A stretch of 64,000 nucleotides of DNA from Streptomyces sp. NBC_00457 (GCF_036014015.1 NZ_CP107905.1:2232001-2296000), one strand, 5' to 3'. Shown: positions 25,308-33,782, numbered from the stretch's first letter. Notes: generated by a model not told the origin, from the letters alone. Translations and numbers: made by a program.

Positions 25308-25736
25308 TCAGGCGAGCTTGGCCGACAGCGTGATCGTCGTCCCCGTGAGCGCCTGACTCACCGGGCACCCCACCTTCGCCTCCTCCGCCGTGGCGACGAA
25401 CGTGTCGTTGTCGATCCCCGGAACCGTGCCCTCGACGGTGAGGTGGATCCCGGTGATCCCCTCACCCGGCTGGAAGGACACATCCGCCGAGGTGACGAGC
25501 TTGGTCGGCGGCGTACCGGCCTTGGCGAGCATGTTCGAGAAGGCCATGGAGAAGCAGCTGGAGTGGGCGGCGGCGATCAGCTCCTCGGGGCTGGTCTTGC
25601 CGTTCGCGTCCTGGGCGCGCGAAGCCCACGTGACCGGCTGCTCGCCGATGGCCCCGGAGGAGTCGAAGGTGACGACGCCGTTGCCCTCGAGAAGGTTGCC
25701 TTCCCAGACCGTGTGTGCGGAGCGCGTGGTTGCCAC
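25308..25736 (-). CDS. OsmC/Ohr-family peroxiredoxin
   Basis: A 142-aa thiol-dependent peroxidase for organic hydroperoxides, cytosolic. OsmC features are the TSPEELIAAAHSSCFSMAFSNML segment with the first catalytic Cys near residue 59 and EAKVGCPVSQAL with the second Cys near residue 124. The GTG at 25736 is chosen over the upstream in-frame ATG because AAAGGAAG lies 6-7 bp before it and the VATTRSAHTVWEG N-terminus is typical. It is separated by 64 bp from the VWA gene and may have its own promoter. Confidence 0.93.
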   Translation of the reverse strand: MATTRSAHTVWEGNLLEGNGVVTFDSSGAIGEQPVTWASRAQDANGKTSPEELIAAAHSSCFSMAFSNMLAKAGTPPTKLVTSADVSFQPGEGITGIHLTVEGTVPGIDNDTFVATAEEAKVGCPVSQALTGTTITLSAKLA

Positions 25737-25800
25737 GGTTCTTCCTTTCGCATGGGGTCCCGTTGCGGGGTTCCGTGGCCCCATCCGATCACATTCCGGC

Positions 25801-27603
25801 TCACCGCACGCGAAACACCGGCCCACGTGCGGTGAACGGCAGTCGGGCGCCCTGGGGAATCAGATAGGCGTGCTCACGCCGGACCCGGAGCGTGTCGCAG
25901 TCGCCGTCCGTGATCACCAGCATGGGGGCGCCCGGCGGGAAGTCGTCCGCCCGGTGCAGCAGGTCGATCCCGGGCTGGAGGACCGTACCGCCGCGGCCGC
26001 GCACCCGCACGCGTCCGGCGATCTCGGTGACCGGCAGGAACCCGGCGTCGTGCGGGGCCGCGTCGCAGAAGACGACGCGTGCGGCCGGTACGTCGCGGGC
26101 CTCGGCGTACGAGGCGATGGCACCGAGCGCCTTGCCGAGCAGCGTGCGGTCCATGGAGCCGGAGGTGTCCAGGACGACGCCGAAGGTGCAGCGGGCGATC
26201 TCCTCGGGCGGGAAGTAGCGGCCCGCGCGCGGGATGTCGGGGGTGGAGGACTGGCGGCGCGAGGGGCGGGCGTACGACCGTACCGGCTCCGGACGGGGCA
26301 CGAACTCGTCGAACCAGCGGGCCAGTTGGGCGTCCCAAGGCAGCGGCGGATGGCTCAGTGCGCGGATTTCCTCGACCAGGCCGCCGGGCAGGAAGCCGCG
26401 CTCCTGCTGCTGGTGCAGGTCGAGACCCTGGCACAGGCCCCGGCGGTAGAACTCGTCCAGGTCGACATAGTCGCGCGGGCTGCCGAGCGGTCCGCCGAGG
26501 ATGTCGCCCACGCCCTTGCCGCGCAGGGTGGACAGACGGCGCATCCGGCGCAGGTCGCCGGCGATACGGTCGTAGACCTCCTCGGCGGAGAGGCCCCCCA
26601 GGCCGGGGTCGTGGAGCAGTCCGTCGGGCATGGTGCCGATCTGCATCTCGGTCAGCCAGCCGTTGATGACGTAGTCGCAGGCGACGTTGAACAGATACGG
26701 GTCGCGGGGGCCGCAGCGGTCGCCGTGGCGCAGGGCGGCGTGCAGCATCTCGTGGGCGAGGACGAACCGCCATTCCTCGTCGTCGAGTTCGCGCAGGGGA
26801 TTGATGTAGATCTCGGCCGCCTCCGCGTCGACGGCGGCGACGGAGATGCCGTGGGCGCGGGCGAGTTCGGCGTCGGCGACCAGGGTGACGCCGGCCGCGA
26901 TGCCGCCGAGCAGCGGGTAGGAGGAGACGAACCAGCTCAGGGCACGCTCCCAGGGCTGGAGCCGCGTGGGGCCGCCGCGCATCGAGTCGCGGCGGCCGCC
27001 GGCCACGTCCATGGCGGTGGCCACGGTGCGGGTGAGGGCGTGCGCGAAGTCCAGCTGCCAGTTCTTCGGGGTGCCGCCCATCCAGGTGTCCCACGGCACC
27101 AGGAGCTGGTCCGGGTCGCCACCGGCCGTGCCGCAGTGCTCGTACGCGCCCGGGATGCCGTCGCGGCGCCAGCGGGCGGCGAGCTGCTCCTCGTCGCCGT
27201 CGGGGTAGCCGGGCGGCAGGGCGTCGGGGGTCCGGCCGATGGAGAAGCCGAGCAGGAAGCGGTTGACGACGGCGCAGCGAGCGGCGAGGTCGTACCGGTC
27301 GGGCTGGGTACGGCGGCCCTCCTTCGCCGGGACGTGGCCGAAGCCGAGGTGGATGATGCCGTGGGCGATCGCCCAGGCCCAGTCGGCGGGGTCGGCGCGG
27401 CGGGTGGGGTGGGCGTGCAGGATCCCGTCGGAGTCGACGCGGACGAGCCCGGAGGCGGGTGCGAGCGGGCAGTCCTCCTTGCGGCAGGTGCTGAACCCGA
27501 CCGCGGCCAGCGCCCGGTTGGCCCGCACCAGCCGCATACCCTCCGCGAACGCCTCGGCCGCGAGGTCCTTCTTGGCCTGCTTGGCACCGCGGGTACGGCT
27601 CAC
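25801..27603 (-). CDS. DUF2201-type VWA-like metallopeptidase
   Basis: A 600-aa cytosolic protein. The N-terminal half carries the putative zinc-peptidase motif HEMLHAALRHGDRC (HExxH near residue 290) and belongs to DUF2201_N. The C-terminal part is a VWA-like domain with the metal-binding motif DTSGSMD near residue 475. Proteins of this type are nearly always encoded beside a MoxR AAA+ ATPase, as here, and are thought to act with it as a chaperone-like module. The GTG start overlaps the stop of the small basic frame by 4 bp. The true substrate is unknown. Confidence 0.88.
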   Translation of the reverse strand: MSRTRGAKQAKKDLAAEAFAEGMRLVRANRALAAVGFSTCRKEDCPLAPASGLVRVDSDGILHAHPTRRADPADWAWAIAHGIIHLGFGHVPAKEGRRTQPDRYDLAARCAVVNRFLLGFSIGRTPDALPPGYPDGDEEQLAARWRRDGIPGAYEHCGTAGGDPDQLLVPWDTWMGGTPKNWQLDFAHALTRTVATAMDVAGGRRDSMRGGPTRLQPWERALSWFVSSYPLLGGIAAGVTLVADAELARAHGISVAAVDAEAAEIYINPLRELDDEEWRFVLAHEMLHAALRHGDRCGPRDPYLFNVACDYVINGWLTEMQIGTMPDGLLHDPGLGGLSAEEVYDRIAGDLRRMRRLSTLRGKGVGDILGGPLGSPRDYVDLDEFYRRGLCQGLDLHQQQERGFLPGGLVEEIRALSHPPLPWDAQLARWFDEFVPRPEPVRSYARPSRRQSSTPDIPRAGRYFPPEEIARCTFGVVLDTSGSMDRTLLGKALGAIASYAEARDVPAARVVFCDAAPHDAGFLPVTEIAGRVRVRGRGGTVLQPGIDLLHRADDFPPGAPMLVITDGDCDTLRVRREHAYLIPQGARLPFTARGPVFRVR

Positions 27604-27737
27604 CTCGGCGGCCCCTTCCGCAGCGGCTCCTCGCGCAGCTGCTGCTTGCGCGACGGCCGCTTGCGCGACGGCTGCTTACCGGGCGGCAGTTTGCGCGGCG
27701 GCGCAGCACAGGGCCGGCCCACGCCGCGGCCAGCCAT
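27600..27737 (-). CDS. Possible small basic protein between moxR and VWA gene
   Basis: A frame of 45 codons starting ATG 27737 and ending TGA at 27600. The product is Pro/Arg/Lys-rich with repeated RKxPSRK-like units (about 16 basic residues) and no known domain. Support for its being real is the GTGA overlap of its stop with the VWA start, a usual coupling signature, and a GGGAG just before the ATG. Against it are the low complexity and short length; it may be only a spacer or a former extension of the VWA protein. Confidence 0.4.
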   Translation of the reverse strand: MAGRGVGRPCAAPPRKLPPGKQPSRKRPSRKQQLREEPLRKGPPR

Positions 27738-27766
27738 CTCCCGCCCCCTCGCACCGCACGTTCCGC

Positions 27767-28828
27767 TCACTGCCGCGCCTCCACCAGGCGGGGCATGTCG
27801 CGGGCCGCTTCGACCAGGAACCAGGCCGGCAGGAGGGGGTTGCCGTCGGTGTCCGGGGCGATGACGCTCTGCGCGACCTCCACCGAGATCTCGGCGAGCT
27901 GCACAAGCAGCGACTTGGCGCGGTACGCCATCTGCTGCCCGCTCGCCGACAGGTGCTCCTTGCTGGCCGGCAGCTCCTTGACCAGCCGCCCGCGGAACGA
28001 CTCGGCGAGGTAGTAGAGCAGGTCGCGGTCCTGCATCCGGTGCGGCCAGCGCGCGTCGCCCTTGATGATCGCCTCGATGCCGTACTGGCTGCGCACGATC
28101 TTGACGTAGCCGCAGAAGGCCACGGCGTGCGCGGGCGTCAGCGTGCCGTGCGCGACGATCTTCAGGGTCTCCTCGTCGAGCTCCGCGCCGAAGGAGTGCA
28201 TCGCGTCGGAGAGCATGTGCCAGGAGCGGGGCGTGGAGAAGGGCTCCTCGGTCTTGGGCGGCTTGGACCACAGGTGGTCGGGCCGGTCGGTGAGGTGGTC
28301 CAGGATCCAGGGGTGGATGCCGTTGCCCGCGGCCCAGGCGAGCCAGTCCTTCGCGGAGGCCTCCAGGTGGACGTGGGCGAGGCGGTTGATCAGGGCGGAG
28401 GCGATCGGGCGGGCCAGCGCGTTGTCCGTCGCGCGGTTTCCGGCGCCGATGACGATCGAGCCCTTCGGCAGCTCGTAGTTGCCGATACGGCGGTCCAGGA
28501 TCAGCGAGTAGAACGCCTTCTGCACATCGGGCGTCGCCGCGTTCAGCTCGTCCAGGAACAGGCAGTACGGCTCGTCGCGGGCGATCGCCTCCGGCGGGCA
28601 GAACACCGACCGCCCGTCACGGATCTGCGGCACGCCGATGAGGTCCTCGGGGGCGAGCTGGGTGCCCAGCAGACTGACGCACTCAAGTCCCAGGGACTCG
28701 GCGAACTCCCTTACCAGGGAGGACTTTCCGATGCCGGGGGCGCCCCAGAGAAAGACGGGGCGGACGGTCGCGAGACCGAGCAGAAGTTCAGGTATTCGGG
28801 CGGGAGTGACGGTGACGGCAGCCTGCAA
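27767..28828 (-). CDS. MoxR-type AAA+ ATPase
   Basis: A 353-aa ATPase. Walker A is GAPGIGKSS near residue 30 and Walker B LFLDELN near residue 90. Sensor-1 is seen as VIGAGNRATDNA near residue 126, and the arginine finger is likely in SALINRLAHV. MoxR ATPases remodel partner proteins, usually together with a VWA protein from the same operon; the partner here is the adjacent DUF2201 VWA metallopeptidase. ATG 28828 starts just before the conserved LLLGLATVRPVFLWG. It lies 81 bp after the phosphodiesterase-like gene in the same direction. Confidence 0.92.
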   Translation of the reverse strand: MQAAVTVTPARIPELLLGLATVRPVFLWGAPGIGKSSLVREFAESLGLECVSLLGTQLAPEDLIGVPQIRDGRSVFCPPEAIARDEPYCLFLDELNAATPDVQKAFYSLILDRRIGNYELPKGSIVIGAGNRATDNALARPIASALINRLAHVHLEASAKDWLAWAAGNGIHPWILDHLTDRPDHLWSKPPKTEEPFSTPRSWHMLSDAMHSFGAELDEETLKIVAHGTLTPAHAVAFCGYVKIVRSQYGIEAIIKGDARWPHRMQDRDLLYYLAESFRGRLVKELPASKEHLSASGQQMAYRAKSLLVQLAEISVEVAQSVIAPDTDGNPLLPAWFLVEAARDMPRLVEARQ

Positions 28829-28909
28829 AGCAGGTGGCTCCTCAAGTCTGTTCGAGCAGGTTCGACTGCGAACAGTGTGTGCGTACGACCGTTTCGGCGC
28901 ACCCGGTTT

Positions 28910-30985
28910 TCAGGCGGCCCGCTCCTCCGGCTCAGCGTCCAGCGGTACCTGCGGCCCGTCCACCTCACGCAGCCAGCGGCGCAGGACGTGGTGGATGTGC
29001 TCGGCGCCGGCGAGTTCCTGGGTGTCGTCGACCGGGGCGGACAGGGCGACGGGCGACAGCAGGAAGGCCTTCGCCTGGGCGCCGCCGAGGCCGCCGTGCG
29101 AGCCGATCTGCTCCTCGAAGGCGAGGACTTCGCCGTCCGCGGGGTCGTACCAGGAGTTGACCATGATGTCGGCGGCGTGCGGGAAGGAGTGGGTGCGGCG
29201 GACCGCTTCGGCGGCGCCCGGGCCGAAGTCCTTGAGGGGGCCCGGGTCCTCGTCGAGTCGGTCCAGCGGGATCTCGGTGCCGTACGGGCCGAGCACGACA
29301 CCGCCGTGCTGTTCGCTGCGGACGAGGACGAAGCCGATGCCGGGGTGGTTGGCGAGCGTGGTCAGCAGGGCGGGGTGGCGGGCGTCGATCTCCTCCTTGC
29401 TCATCCGGTGCGGGACGTCCGGGAAGGAGACGAGGCCGAGATTGCCGGAGGCCAGCACCAGCGGCTCCGTCCGGCGCGCCGGACGGTACTGCTCGCCGCC
29501 CTCCTCGACCGGCCTGTGCAGCGCGGCACGTACCGCGGCGCGGGCCTCGGCGCCGCTGTGGGTGCGCTGTGCCTTGCGCGGCACGGGCAGCCCGCAGCCG
29601 GCCCGCACCAGGTCGCCGAGGGAGAGGCCGTAGCGGGCCCGGAAGGTCTCGCCGGGGCTCTGCCCGTGGTCCGACAGCACGACGATCCGGTACGGCCGCG
29701 GTGCGTGCTCGGCGACCTTCCCGATCAGCGCGAGCGCCCGGTCGAGACGTTCGAGGACCTTCTCGGCGTCGCGGCTCATCGGCCCGGAGTGGTGCGCCAC
29801 TTCGTCGTACGCCACCAGGTCCGCGTAGACGGCGGTGCGCCCGGCGAGCATGTCGCCCATCACCGCGGCGACCACGACGTCCCGTTCGACGACGGTCGCG
29901 AAGGCGCGGATGAAGGGGTAGAGGCCGCCGCGTTTGACGCGCGGGCGGACCTTGCGGAAGCGGGCCCGGGTGGACTGGCCGATCTCCCGCCCGACCTCGG
30001 CGATGAAGGACAGCGCGGTGCGCACGGCGTTCGCCGGGTCGGAGAAGTACGCGAAGTAGCCCGCCCGGGAGCGGTTCTCCCGGCCTCGCCGCCTGGTGGC
30101 GATGGACAGCACGAGGGCCTGTTCGTCGGCGCCTCCGCTGAACAGGTTGCCGCGGCTGGCGCCGTCGGCGGAGAGCAGTCCGGCGTCGCCGGTGCGCTCG
30201 ACGGCGCGGCGCTGGAGTTCGGCGGCGCTGGTCGGGCGGTTGCTGACCATCACCTCGCGGCGGTCCTTCTCGTACCAGCGGAACGCGGGGATGTCGTAGT
30301 TGCTGCCGTGCAGGATGCCGAGCTGGCTGGCGCCGGTCTGGCTGGACCAGTCGGTGCGCCACGGGGTGAGCCGGTGGGTGGGTCTGGCCCGGTCGCCGGT
30401 GCCCAGCCAGCGGGCGACGGTCGGCATGAGGCCCTTGCCGACCGCGTCCAGCAGGACGTCGTGGCCGACGCCGTCGAGTTGCAGGAAGACGGTGCCGTGG
30501 GTGGCGGGGCAGGGCGGCCCGGAGCCGCGGCGGCGGTCGGCGAGACGGTACAGGCGGCGGCGGTAGGCGTCGTCGTCGCGCACGGCCAGGGCACCGCCGG
30601 TGGCCGAGGCGACGGCGGACATCACAGCGGCGACCACGACGCCGGTCTCCCAGGCGACGGCGCCGCGCTCGGTGGGGTTGAGGCGCAGTGCCACCAGCAG
30701 CAGCCCGCCGTTGAGGAAGAACACCAGCAGGCCCAGGACCAGCGCGGGCACCAGCAGCAGGAGCCGGACGAGGAGCGGCCACACCACGGCCGACAGCACA
30801 CCGAAGGCGCCCGCGCCGAACGCGGCGGTCATCGCTATGTCGGTGGCGCTGTCACCGTCGGCGGACCGCAGCTGGAAGTCGGGCAGGAGGCCGGCGAGTA
30901 CGAGCATGGTGGCCGTGGAGACCGCCCATACGGCGATACTCCGGCCGCTCTGACTGACGACCCGCCGCCAACGCCCACGATGCAC
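28910..30985 (-). CDS. Membrane-anchored alkaline-phosphatase-superfamily protein
   Basis: A 691-aa protein. Four N-terminal membrane segments (between about residues 15 and 135, phage-holin-4-like) are followed by a nucleotide pyrophosphatase/phosphodiesterase-type domain. Metal-site motifs are LQLDGVGHD near residue 168, the MPTVARWL segment with the candidate Thr nucleophile, YADLVAYDEVAHHSGP and VVLSDHGQS. The catalytic domain is expected to lie on one face of the membrane; which face is uncertain. The substrate is unknown. GTG 30985 gives the full first helix. It is probably at the head of the moxR-VWA transcript. Confidence 0.88.
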   Translation of the reverse strand: MHRGRWRRVVSQSGRSIAVWAVSTATMLVLAGLLPDFQLRSADGDSATDIAMTAAFGAGAFGVLSAVVWPLLVRLLLLVPALVLGLLVFFLNGGLLLVALRLNPTERGAVAWETGVVVAAVMSAVASATGGALAVRDDDAYRRRLYRLADRRRGSGPPCPATHGTVFLQLDGVGHDVLLDAVGKGLMPTVARWLGTGDRARPTHRLTPWRTDWSSQTGASQLGILHGSNYDIPAFRWYEKDRREVMVSNRPTSAAELQRRAVERTGDAGLLSADGASRGNLFSGGADEQALVLSIATRRRGRENRSRAGYFAYFSDPANAVRTALSFIAEVGREIGQSTRARFRKVRPRVKRGGLYPFIRAFATVVERDVVVAAVMGDMLAGRTAVYADLVAYDEVAHHSGPMSRDAEKVLERLDRALALIGKVAEHAPRPYRIVVLSDHGQSPGETFRARYGLSLGDLVRAGCGLPVPRKAQRTHSGAEARAAVRAALHRPVEEGGEQYRPARRTEPLVLASGNLGLVSFPDVPHRMSKEEIDARHPALLTTLANHPGIGFVLVRSEQHGGVVLGPYGTEIPLDRLDEDPGPLKDFGPGAAEAVRRTHSFPHAADIMVNSWYDPADGEVLAFEEQIGSHGGLGGAQAKAFLLSPVALSAPVDDTQELAGAEHIHHVLRRWLREVDGPQVPLDAEPEERAA

Positions 30986-31036
30986 GCGTCCAGCGTGGCA
31001 TACCGGGTTTCGGGCGAGGGAGGTTGTCGGTCGGGT

Positions 31037-31112
31037 GCGGGTTCGTTGTGGCTGGTCGCGCCCACGCGGCGGAGCCGCATATCGACACAGCCCCGCGCCC
31101 CTTCGGGGGCGC
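31037..31112 (-). repeat. Dispersed 3'-end repeat, copy 5 (long form)
   Basis: The long form on the minus strand: hairpin GCGCCCCC-GAAG-GGGCGC first, then GGGGCTGTGTCGATATGC with the GCGGC-TCC-GCCGC stem, then GCGACCAGCCAC. It lies 6 bp after the stop of the leftward gene at 31119. Its sequence is almost identical to copy 3 apart from AATTTG versus GATATG. Confidence 0.75.
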
Positions 31113-31118
31113 TGTCGC

Positions 31119-31520
31119 TCAGCGGCCGTCGTAACCTGCCGTTGGCATTGAGAGGCGGCGGTGGACTCTGGCCTTCATCTGGGAGTCGTAGGCGGGCTCC
31201 GCTACTCCTACCGTCTCCACCCGTACTCCGCGTCTGGCGCACTCGGCGGTGAACTCGTCGACGGAGGAGAGGGCGCTTTCCAGGACTCGGCGGCTGGGGG
31301 CGACGAAGAGGTCGACGCCGGGGCGGACGCCGTCCCAGAGGACGCAGTGGTCGGGGCGCAGTCCACGGACCAGCAGCTCGCGGCTGACGGTGTAGCCCCG
31401 CTCCGCGGCCCAGCGGGCGCACATGGCGTGCTGGCTGCGGGAGTCCACCAGGAAGGGGTCGTCGTCCAGCTCTTCCAGTGGCGTCAGACTCGCGATGGTG
31501 GTGACCCGTACCGGTCCCAT
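31119..31520 (-). CDS. Hypothetical protein, weakly resolvase-like
   Basis: A 133-aa soluble protein. The pattern of R-Q--C--WA-ERGY near residue 30, then the CVLWDGVRPGVDLFV strand and ARRGVRVETVG near residue 98, loosely resembles the N-terminal catalytic domain of serine recombinases. The catalytic Ser is not evident, however, and the length is too short. I therefore treat it as a conserved hypothetical protein. Codon use is typical of real genes. It diverges from the MBL-fold hydrolase 85 bp away. Confidence 0.65.
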   Translation of the reverse strand: MGPVRVTTIASLTPLEELDDDPFLVDSRSQHAMCARWAAERGYTVSRELLVRGLRPDHCVLWDGVRPGVDLFVAPSRRVLESALSSVDEFTAECARRGVRVETVGVAEPAYDSQMKARVHRRLSMPTAGYDGR

Positions 31521-31605
31521 GGCGTCCCCCTCACCTCCGGCTTTCAGGCGCCGAGACTACTCCTGGTCGTAGGCTTCGGGGGAGTCGCGCGAAGGAGGCA
31601 AAGAG

Positions 31606-32379
31606 GTGCCGGTGGAGATCACCTGGTGGGGTCACGCCACCTGCACGGTCGCGGACTCGGGCGTACGCGTGCTCACCGATCCCCTGTTCGCACGCCGGCT
31701 CGCTCATCTGCGCCGTCGCCGGGGTGCGGTGCCGCCGCCGCGGGCCCGGGACGCGGACGTGGCGCTCGTCTCCCATCTGCACGCCGACCACCTGCACGTT
31801 CCCTCCCTCGCCTCGCTCGCCCCGGGCACCCGCCTGCTCCTGCCCCGGGGCGCGTCCAGGGCGGTGCCGGGACTGCGCCGGCTCGGGCACCTGGAGATCC
31901 GTGAAGTGGCGCCCGGCGACGAGACGGTGATCGGCGGCCTGGTCGTACGGGCCGTACCCGCGTGGCACGACGGGCGGCGGCTGCCGGTCGGGCCGCACCG
32001 CTCCCCCGCGCTCGGCTATGTCGTCGAGGGCGAGGCGCGGACGTACTTCGCCGGGGACACGGGACTGTTCGAATCGATGGCCGAGGAGGTCGGGCCGGTC
32101 GACGTGGCACTGCTGCCGGTGGGTGGCTGGGGGCCGTATCTCGGTGAGGGGCATCTGGACGCGGGGCGGGCGGCCGAGGCGCTGGTCCGGCTGGCGCCGC
32201 GCAGTGCGGTGCCGGTGCACTACGGAACGTACTGGCCGATCGGGATGGACGCGGTGCGCCCGCATGAATTCCACGCGCCGGGCTCGGAGTTCGTGCGGTT
32301 GGCCGCCGGCGTCGCGCCCGAGGTGGCGGTGCATCTGCTCGGGCACGGGGAGAGTGTGCGGCTGAAGGTGGCGCGGTGA
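31606..32379 (+). CDS. MBL-fold metallohydrolase (UlaG/L-ascorbate-lactonase-like)
   Basis: A 257-aa cytosolic hydrolase. Metal ligands are seen in SHLHADHLH (HxHxDH near residue 57), the mid-domain Asp in YFAGDTGLF near residue 147, and late His residues in VPVHYGTYWP. The N-terminal ITWWGHATC strand is typical of the UlaG-like subgroup. The substrate is unknown. GTG 31606 follows GAAGGAGG. Its stop overlaps the DedA start (GTGA), so the two are translated from one message. Confidence 0.9.
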   Translation: MPVEITWWGHATCTVADSGVRVLTDPLFARRLAHLRRRRGAVPPPRARDADVALVSHLHADHLHVPSLASLAPGTRLLLPRGASRAVPGLRRLGHLEIREVAPGDETVIGGLVVRAVPAWHDGRRLPVGPHRSPALGYVVEGEARTYFAGDTGLFESMAEEVGPVDVALLPVGGWGPYLGEGHLDAGRAAEALVRLAPRSAVPVHYGTYWPIGMDAVRPHEFHAPGSEFVRLAAGVAPEVAVHLLGHGESVRLKVAR

Positions 32380-32993
32380 TGTGGCTCGCCGCGGCGACGC
32401 CTCCGCCTGCGGAGTCCACGCAGCAGGCGATCGGGTATCCGTCGCTGTTTCTGCTGGTGTTGATCGGGGCATTGGTGCCGGTTGTGCCGACGGGGGCGTT
32501 GGTGAGTTCGGCGGCGGTGGTGGCGTTTCATCAGACGGCGCCGTTCGCGTTGGCGCTGGTGTTCGTCACGGCGTCTGTCGCCGCGTTTCTCGGGGACATC
32601 GCCCTGTACTGGCTGGGGCGGCGGGGGATGGGGTCGAAGAACGGGTCGCGGTGGTTGGAGGCGATCCGCTCGCGCGCGCCGGAGGAACGGCTTGCGCAGG
32701 CGCAGGAGCGGCTGGCTGAGCATGGGGTTGCGGTGCTTGTGCTGTCGCGGTTGATGCCGGCGGGGCGTATTCCGGTGATGTTGGCGTGCCTGGTGGCGAA
32801 GTGGCCGATGCGGCGGTTTGCGCGGGGCAACTTTCCGGCGTGCCTTGCGTGGGCGGTGACGTATCAGCTGATCGGGATTCTGGGTGGGTCGCTGTTCAAG
32901 GAGCCTTGGGAGGGTGTGGTGGCGGCGGTTGCGTTGACCTTGGTCATCAGTGCGGCGCCGGGGGTGTGGAGGCGGGTTCGGGCTGCCAGGTGA
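32376..32993 (+). CDS. DedA/VTT-family membrane protein
   Basis: A 205-aa integral membrane protein of the DedA superfamily, linked in other bacteria to lipid-carrier transport and envelope stress resistance. It shows ALVPVVPTGALV near residue 35, the GDIALYWLGRR motif near residue 68, the diagnostic LSRLMPAGRIPVMLAC near residue 125, and a final helix before the basic C-terminus. Start options are GTG 32376 (GTGA overlap) or ATG 32379 (TGATG overlap). GC at third positions drops visibly in this gene compared with neighbours, with many TTG and GCG codons. Confidence 0.88.
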   Translation: MMWLAAATPPPAESTQQAIGYPSLFLLVLIGALVPVVPTGALVSSAAVVAFHQTAPFALALVFVTASVAAFLGDIALYWLGRRGMGSKNGSRWLEAIRSRAPEERLAQAQERLAEHGVAVLVLSRLMPAGRIPVMLACLVAKWPMRRFARGNFPACLAWAVTYQLIGILGGSLFKEPWEGVVAAVALTLVISAAPGVWRRVRAAR

Positions 32994-33024
32994 GGTTTCG
33001 TTGCGGGGTGCGGGTGCGCCCCTG

Positions 33025-33366
33025 CTACTCCAGCCGTAGTTCGTGACCGAGACGGAGGGCGTTCTCGATCTCGCTGAGTTTCGCGGAGGGCAGCGCGCCC
33101 GCCCGCTCGATCAGGTCGTCCCGGGACACGGTGGTCAGCCACGTGCAAGGGGTGAAGCCCGGACGCGGCAACGCGAACCGAAGCACGCCTTCAAAGGGCA
33201 GTCCTTCCACGGCGCCTACTGCCACTTCGACGCCCAGACCGGTGATGTCGACGCCCGCTGGAGCGACGACCTGCATCACCCGGATCCCGGACGCGTCGTC
33301 TCCCGACAGCAGCACGACCGGCCGCCGCTCGTCGAACTCCACCCACCAGACTTCGCCACGTTGCAC
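33025..33366 (-). CDS. Orphan MazF/PemK-like toxin
   Basis: A 113-aa protein beginning VQRGEVWWVEFDERRPVVLLS, the opening of the PemK/MazF ribonuclease fold. The later GLPFEGVLRFALPRPGFTPCTWLTTVSRDDLIERAGALP matches the family's S/T-K-x-x-L end region. It may cleave mRNA, but the usual antitoxin gene is missing: upstream lie only transposase remnants and downstream the DedA gene. AGGAGG 4-5 bp before GTG 33366 fixes the start; the longer frame to 33411 is not needed. Confidence 0.8.
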   Translation of the reverse strand: MQRGEVWWVEFDERRPVVLLSGDDASGIRVMQVVAPAGVDITGLGVEVAVGAVEGLPFEGVLRFALPRPGFTPCTWLTTVSRDDLIERAGALPSAKLSEIENALRLGHELRLE

Positions 33367-33429
33367 ATGTCCTCCTGACACAGGACGGTCGCTGCGAAGA
33401 CGAACGATCACGCGGTGGCCGCCGGTCGC

Positions 33430-33564
33430 AGCGTAGACCCTGCCCGCCGGCAGGAGGCGTTCGAGGGCCTGATGAGCCGGACAGCGGGACGGTTCACACG
33501 GGTCGAACCCCGGTTCCAGGCACGGCAGTTGGTGCTCGGACTGCTGTCGGACCTGCCGCGCAAA
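33430..33564 (+). pseudogene. N-terminal fragment of an IS701-family transposase
   Basis: The frame encodes SVDPARRQEAFEGLMSR, then AGRFTRVEPRFQARQLVLG and LLSDLPRK. This is the start of IS701-type DDE transposases, in which NCWT normally follows. The similarity stops abruptly at 33564 and the rest of the about 400-aa protein is missing. No terminal inverted repeats were found. Confidence 0.7.
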
Positions 33565-33566
33565 GT

Positions 33567-33758
33567 TCCGACAAGGCCCTCACGGAGAACCCGTGGATGA
33601 TCGTCACGACAGAGTGCATCCGCGGCCGCGTCTTCACCACCCGCGCCGAGGCGAATCTCGCACTGTTCGAGTACATCGACGGCTTCTACAACTCCCGGCT
33701 CACGGCAGATTCCCTGCTCGCCGTCCACCCCTGTAATCAACTCCGTTTGTTTCATTGA
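33567..33758 (+). pseudogene. C-terminal fragment of an IS3-family transposase
   Basis: In frame 3 the sequence reads ALTENPWMIVTTECIRGRV, then FTTRAEANLALFEYIDGFYN. It matches the end of the IS3-family integrase core, including the ESxW-like (here ENPW) segment with the last catalytic Glu. After NSR at about 33698 the similarity ends and the frame stops at 33756-33758, inside the LPMO promoter. It is joined head to tail to the IS701 fragment with no gap. Confidence 0.7.
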
Positions 33759-33782
33759 CATCTCACTCAGAATACCTACCGT
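33755..33782 (+). promoter_or_regulatory. Probable promoter of the LPMO gene
   Basis: TTGACA (33755-33760), 16-bp spacer, TACCGT (33777-33782). The CebR box starts at the next base, the same arrangement as at the GH48 promoter. The -35 box overlaps the final stop codon of the IS3 fragment. Confidence 0.6.

Noticed and set aside
25801..28828. MoxR-VWA pair as an anti-phage defence system
   Set aside because: Some defence loci contain MoxR-VWA pairs, but here there is no protease, nuclease or phosphatase effector of the known types and no other defence gene nearby; the DUF2201 pairing is a common housekeeping-type module.
27239..31252. 1337-codon plus-strand frame
   Set aside because: It runs antisense through the VWA, moxR and phosphatase genes, all of which have conserved motifs on the minus strand.
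31119..31520. Serine recombinase / integrase gene
   Set aside because: Only a loose resemblance to the resolvase N-terminal fold; no catalytic Ser context, no DNA-binding domain, no att-like repeats.
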